Shown one piece after another: positions 62,129-64,000 of a stretch of 64,000 nucleotides of DNA; the stretch's first letter is position 1; the number at the start of each line of letters is the position of its first letter. The position numbers and the translations under genes were made by a program. The DNA comes from Azophilus sp965215035 (GTDB lineage Bacteria; Pseudomonadota; Gammaproteobacteria; Pseudomonadales; Azotimanducaceae). The notes under the pieces were generated by a model, which was given only the letters and a program-made list of their open reading frames with translations, was not told where the DNA came from and did no database searches. The stretch lies in assembly GCA_965215035.1 (NCBI GenBank), contig OZ244040.1, positions 3,472,001-3,536,000 of the forward strand. The letters run 5' to 3'.

Positions 62129-62487
62129 GCGCACTGCCGGACAAAACTCCGATAGTGGGTACGCCGACCAGCGTCTCGTCGCGCCGGAGATGCCGGATAG
62201 AAGTTTCCCCCCAACGGGCCGGGGCGACCGCCTCGCCGACGGACGTGCTGGTGCGGTATGGGGTTTCCCCCCGACATGCCGGGGCTCCGACTGGCCGGGA
62301 ACAGGTTGCTTCTCATCCGGTGTCCAGTCCCGCAGGCACCCGCATGCCTGGAACGAAACAGGGCGTCCACCAATGGGCCGGCCGTCGGGGGAAACGAACA
62401 AGTGTTCCATGCGGGTATTCCACACTCAGCAGGCGCACCGGGCCTAGATGCCCCCGGCGAGTTCCCTGATGCATGGGTGAGCAGCAG
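62129..62487. other. Repeat-bearing spacer
   Basis: Two copies of TTTCCCCCC[A/G]ACNNGCCGGGGC lie exactly 60 bases apart (62203 and 62263), with a reversed relative GTCGGGGGAAAC at 62394-62405. A 114-codon open frame starting at 62125 runs over them but its composition is that of the repeats and no domain is visible, so it is not called. Confidence 0.5.
62203..62284 (+). repeat. 60-bp-spaced GTTTCCCCCC repeat
   Basis: GTTTCCCCCC followed by A/G-AC and GCCGGGGC at 62203 and 62263. The spacing equals that of the unrelated hairpin array at 18184-18318. Confidence 0.55.
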
Positions 62488-62907
62488 ATGAGTAGCACAA
62501 TCAAGGAACTGGAAACCGCTGCCGACGGTACGGTCAGGCCGCTGCGGGGCGTGCTGGACGGGCTCGCCTACAACGAGCGCGGGCTGGTGGCGGCTATCGC
62601 CCAGGATGCCCAAACCGGCCAAGTGCTGATGCTCGCCTGGATGAATCGCACCGCCATAGAGCGCACCCTGGAAACCGGGTATGCCTGGTATTTCTCGCGT
62701 AGCCGCCAAAAATTGTGGTGGAAGGGCGAAACATCCGGCCACGTCCAGAAGGTGGTCGATTTGAGCTTTGACTGCGACGGCGATGCCATCCTGATGCGGG
62801 TGGAGCAGACCGGGGCAGCATGCCATACCTACCGGCCAAGTTGCTTCTATCTGCGGGTGGACGGGCGCCAGGTTCGCGTCGTCGGCAACGCGGGCGAGGC
62901 ATCCTGA
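62488..62907 (+). CDS. hisI: Phosphoribosyl-AMP cyclohydrolase
   Basis: Third step of histidine biosynthesis, opening the adenine ring of PR-AMP. A 139-residue monofunctional HisI: SRSRQKLWWKGETSGHVQKV, the Mg/Zn-binding DCDGDA (D95, D97, D99), and zinc cysteines C96, C112 and C119 (TGAACHTYRPSCFY). There is no HisE (PR-ATP pyrophosphatase) domain. The ATG at 62488 has a GGTGAG ribosome site; the in-frame ATG at 62473 is an alternative adding five residues. It is separated from other his genes, as often seen. Confidence 0.95.
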   Translation: MSSTIKELETAADGTVRPLRGVLDGLAYNERGLVAAIAQDAQTGQVLMLAWMNRTAIERTLETGYAWYFSRSRQKLWWKGETSGHVQKVVDLSFDCDGDAILMRVEQTGAACHTYRPSCFYLRVDGRQVRVVGNAGEAS

Positions 62908-63040
62908 TGGGCAGACCGAATCATGGCGGCCCCGGACCGGTCCTGGCACCAACCGATGTTCTCGAATCGATGCTCACGGCAACACCTCGGGCAAGGCGTG
63001 TTTGCCCACAGGGAGCCCCCGTCCAAGCCGAACCTGCAAC

Positions 63041-63058
63041 GTGCAGCTAAAACTGCAC
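63041..63058 (+). promoter_or_regulatory. Inverted repeat over the cysS start codon
   Basis: GTGCAG and CTGCAC flank six bases CTAAAA, starting at the GTG itself. As mRNA this is a six-pair hairpin that could sequester the start. It may be coincidental. Confidence 0.25.
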
Positions 63059-64000
63059 AACACGCTTTCCGGGCGCAAGGAAGTGTTCCGGCCGATCGAC
63101 CCGCAGCGCATCACCATGTACGTGTGCGGGCCGACGGTCTATGGCCACGTGCATATCGGCAACGGTCGGCCAGTCGTCGTATTCGACGTGCTCTACCGGA
63201 TGCTACAGGTACTCTATCCCCGGGTCGTCTACGCCTGCAACGTCACGGATGTGGACGACAAGATCAACCGGCGGGCACTGGCGGGGGGCGAGCCCATTCA
63301 GAAGCTGGCCAACCGCTACACCGACGCCTACAACAAAGATGTCGCCGCGCTCGGCATCCTCCAAACCGGCCTGCAGCCACGCGCCACCGAACACATCGCC
63401 GAGATCATCGAGATGATCGAGGTGTTGATCGACAAGGGTTTTGCCTACGCAGCCGACGGGCATGTGCTTTTCCATGTCCCGGCGGACCCGGACTACGGCA
63501 GCCTGGCAAAACGATCGCTGGACGAAATGCTCGATGGCGCACGGGTCGAGGTCGCCCCCTACAAACGGAACCCGAAAGACTTCGTACTCTGGAAGCCCTC
63601 AACGCCCGAGTTGCCCGGCTGGGCCAGCCCCTGGGGCCGGGGGCGCCCTGGTTGGCACATCGAGTGCTCGGCCATGATCCGCAAACACCTCGGCACCAGC
63701 ATCGACATTCACGGCGGCGGCTCGGACCTCACCTTCCCGCACCATGAAAACGAGGCGGCGCAAAGCCGTTGCGCCAACGATCACGCCGAGTGCGTACGCT
63801 ATTGGCTACACAACGGCATGTTGACCATGGACGAGGAAAAGATGTCCAAGTCACTCGGCAACATCGCCACCATTCACGACCTGCGCCAACGCCACGCGGG
63901 GGAGACGCTGCGCTACGCCCTGCTGTGCGCACAGTATCGCTCGCCGCAGGCCTGGTCCGATGCCCTGCTCGAACAGGCGCGGCGCAGCCTAGATGCCCTG
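63041..64000 (+). CDS. cysS: Cysteinyl-tRNA synthetase (partial, C-terminus off the right edge)
   Basis: The first 320 residues of a class I synthetase. The start is GTG at 63041 (VQLKLHNTLSGRKEVFRPID). Zinc/Cys-recognition features are MYVCGPTVYGHVHIGNGRP (C29, HIGN as the HIGH motif) and GWHIECSAM with GGGSDLTFPHHENE; KMSKS is K267-S271. The helix-bundle anticodon part is cut off. An 18-base inverted repeat GTGCAG-CTAAAA-CTGCAC spans the start codon. Confidence 0.97.
   Translation, partial: MQLKLHNTLSGRKEVFRPIDPQRITMYVCGPTVYGHVHIGNGRPVVVFDVLYRMLQVLYPRVVYACNVTDVDDKINRRALAGGEPIQKLANRYTDAYNKDVAALGILQTGLQPRATEHIAEIIEMIEVLIDKGFAYAADGHVLFHVPADPDYGSLAKRSLDEMLDGARVEVAPYKRNPKDFVLWKPSTPELPGWASPWGRGRPGWHIECSAMIRKHLGTSIDIHGGGSDLTFPHHENEAAQSRCANDHAECVRYWLHNGMLTMDEEKMSKSLGNIATIHDLRQRHAGETLRYALLCAQYRSPQAWSDALLEQARRSLDAL

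Noticed and set aside
62125..62469. 114-codon open frame after the aminopeptidase
   Set aside because: It overlaps the aminopeptidase stop and is made of spacer repeats; composition is not protein-like.

Overview
The window is GC-rich DNA from a Gram-negative proteobacterium, most likely an uncultured, probably marine or host-associated gammaproteobacterium. The evidence is two TonB-dependent receptors, a DUF3450/TtpC-type TonB-ExbB-ExbD operon of the Vibrio TonB2 kind, a DsbD-like reductase, RND and MdlAB-like exporters, and periplasmic TlpA-family proteins. The species is not identifiable from the sequence alone. Genes are dense and mostly in short operons, and the spacers carry several families of small palindromic repeats.

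Layout. 1-4.5 kb: a TonB-dependent receptor (cut by the left edge) diverges from a GntR/FCD regulator. Downstream lies a small operon for a tryptophan-tryptophylquinone amine dehydrogenase (large subunit, Tat-exported small subunit) and a cytochrome c. GTATAC-type palindromes precede both the receptor and the dehydrogenase operon, so the three blocks look like one regulon. 4.5-10 kb: an acyl-CoA ligase with livFGMH ABC-transport genes but no binding protein. 10-20 kb: 1-Cys peroxiredoxin, NRAMP-related transporter, a possible 33-residue membrane peptide, glyoxalase I, an RND pump with its adaptor, and an LLM oxidoreductase. 20-23.5 kb: threonine ammonia-lyase diverging from a flavodoxin-like gene, a decayed MDR oxidoreductase, and a SelW/Rdx-family gene whose CxxU position is an in-frame TGA followed by a bacterial SECIS-like hairpin. 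23.5-30.5 kb: a MacAB-like exporter (adaptor, ATPase, two permeases) whose adaptor gene is flanked by 45-bp hairpin repeats, a degenerate tRNA-like element, a FemAB-like acyltransferase and a DUF4389 protein. 30.7-41.3 kb: asnS, a heterodimeric ABC exporter, a DsbD-like reductase and an M16 peptidase. 41.4-56 kb: DUF6356 protein, Lrp/AsnC regulator, the TonB energising operon, a CRTAC1 lipoprotein, and a TonB receptor bracketed by two TlpA-like proteins. 56-60.6 kb: lipA, then an array of related polytopic membrane genes (one remnant, one intact, one interrupted by a 19-base homopolymer), bounded by a 183-bp direct repeat of the lipA 5' end. 60.7-64 kb: M17 aminopeptidase, hisI and the start of cysS.

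How it fits together. Envelope functions dominate: nutrient import through TonB receptors, periplasmic thiol redox (DsbD-like, two TlpA-like) and export (RND, MacAB-like, MdlAB-like). The most unusual items are the candidate selenoprotein, the homopolymer-gated membrane gene, an amine dehydrogenase cluster lacking the usual maturation genes next to it, and a 79-bp inverted-repeat element present four times between or beside genes. All functional calls come from reading motifs by eye; no database search was run.
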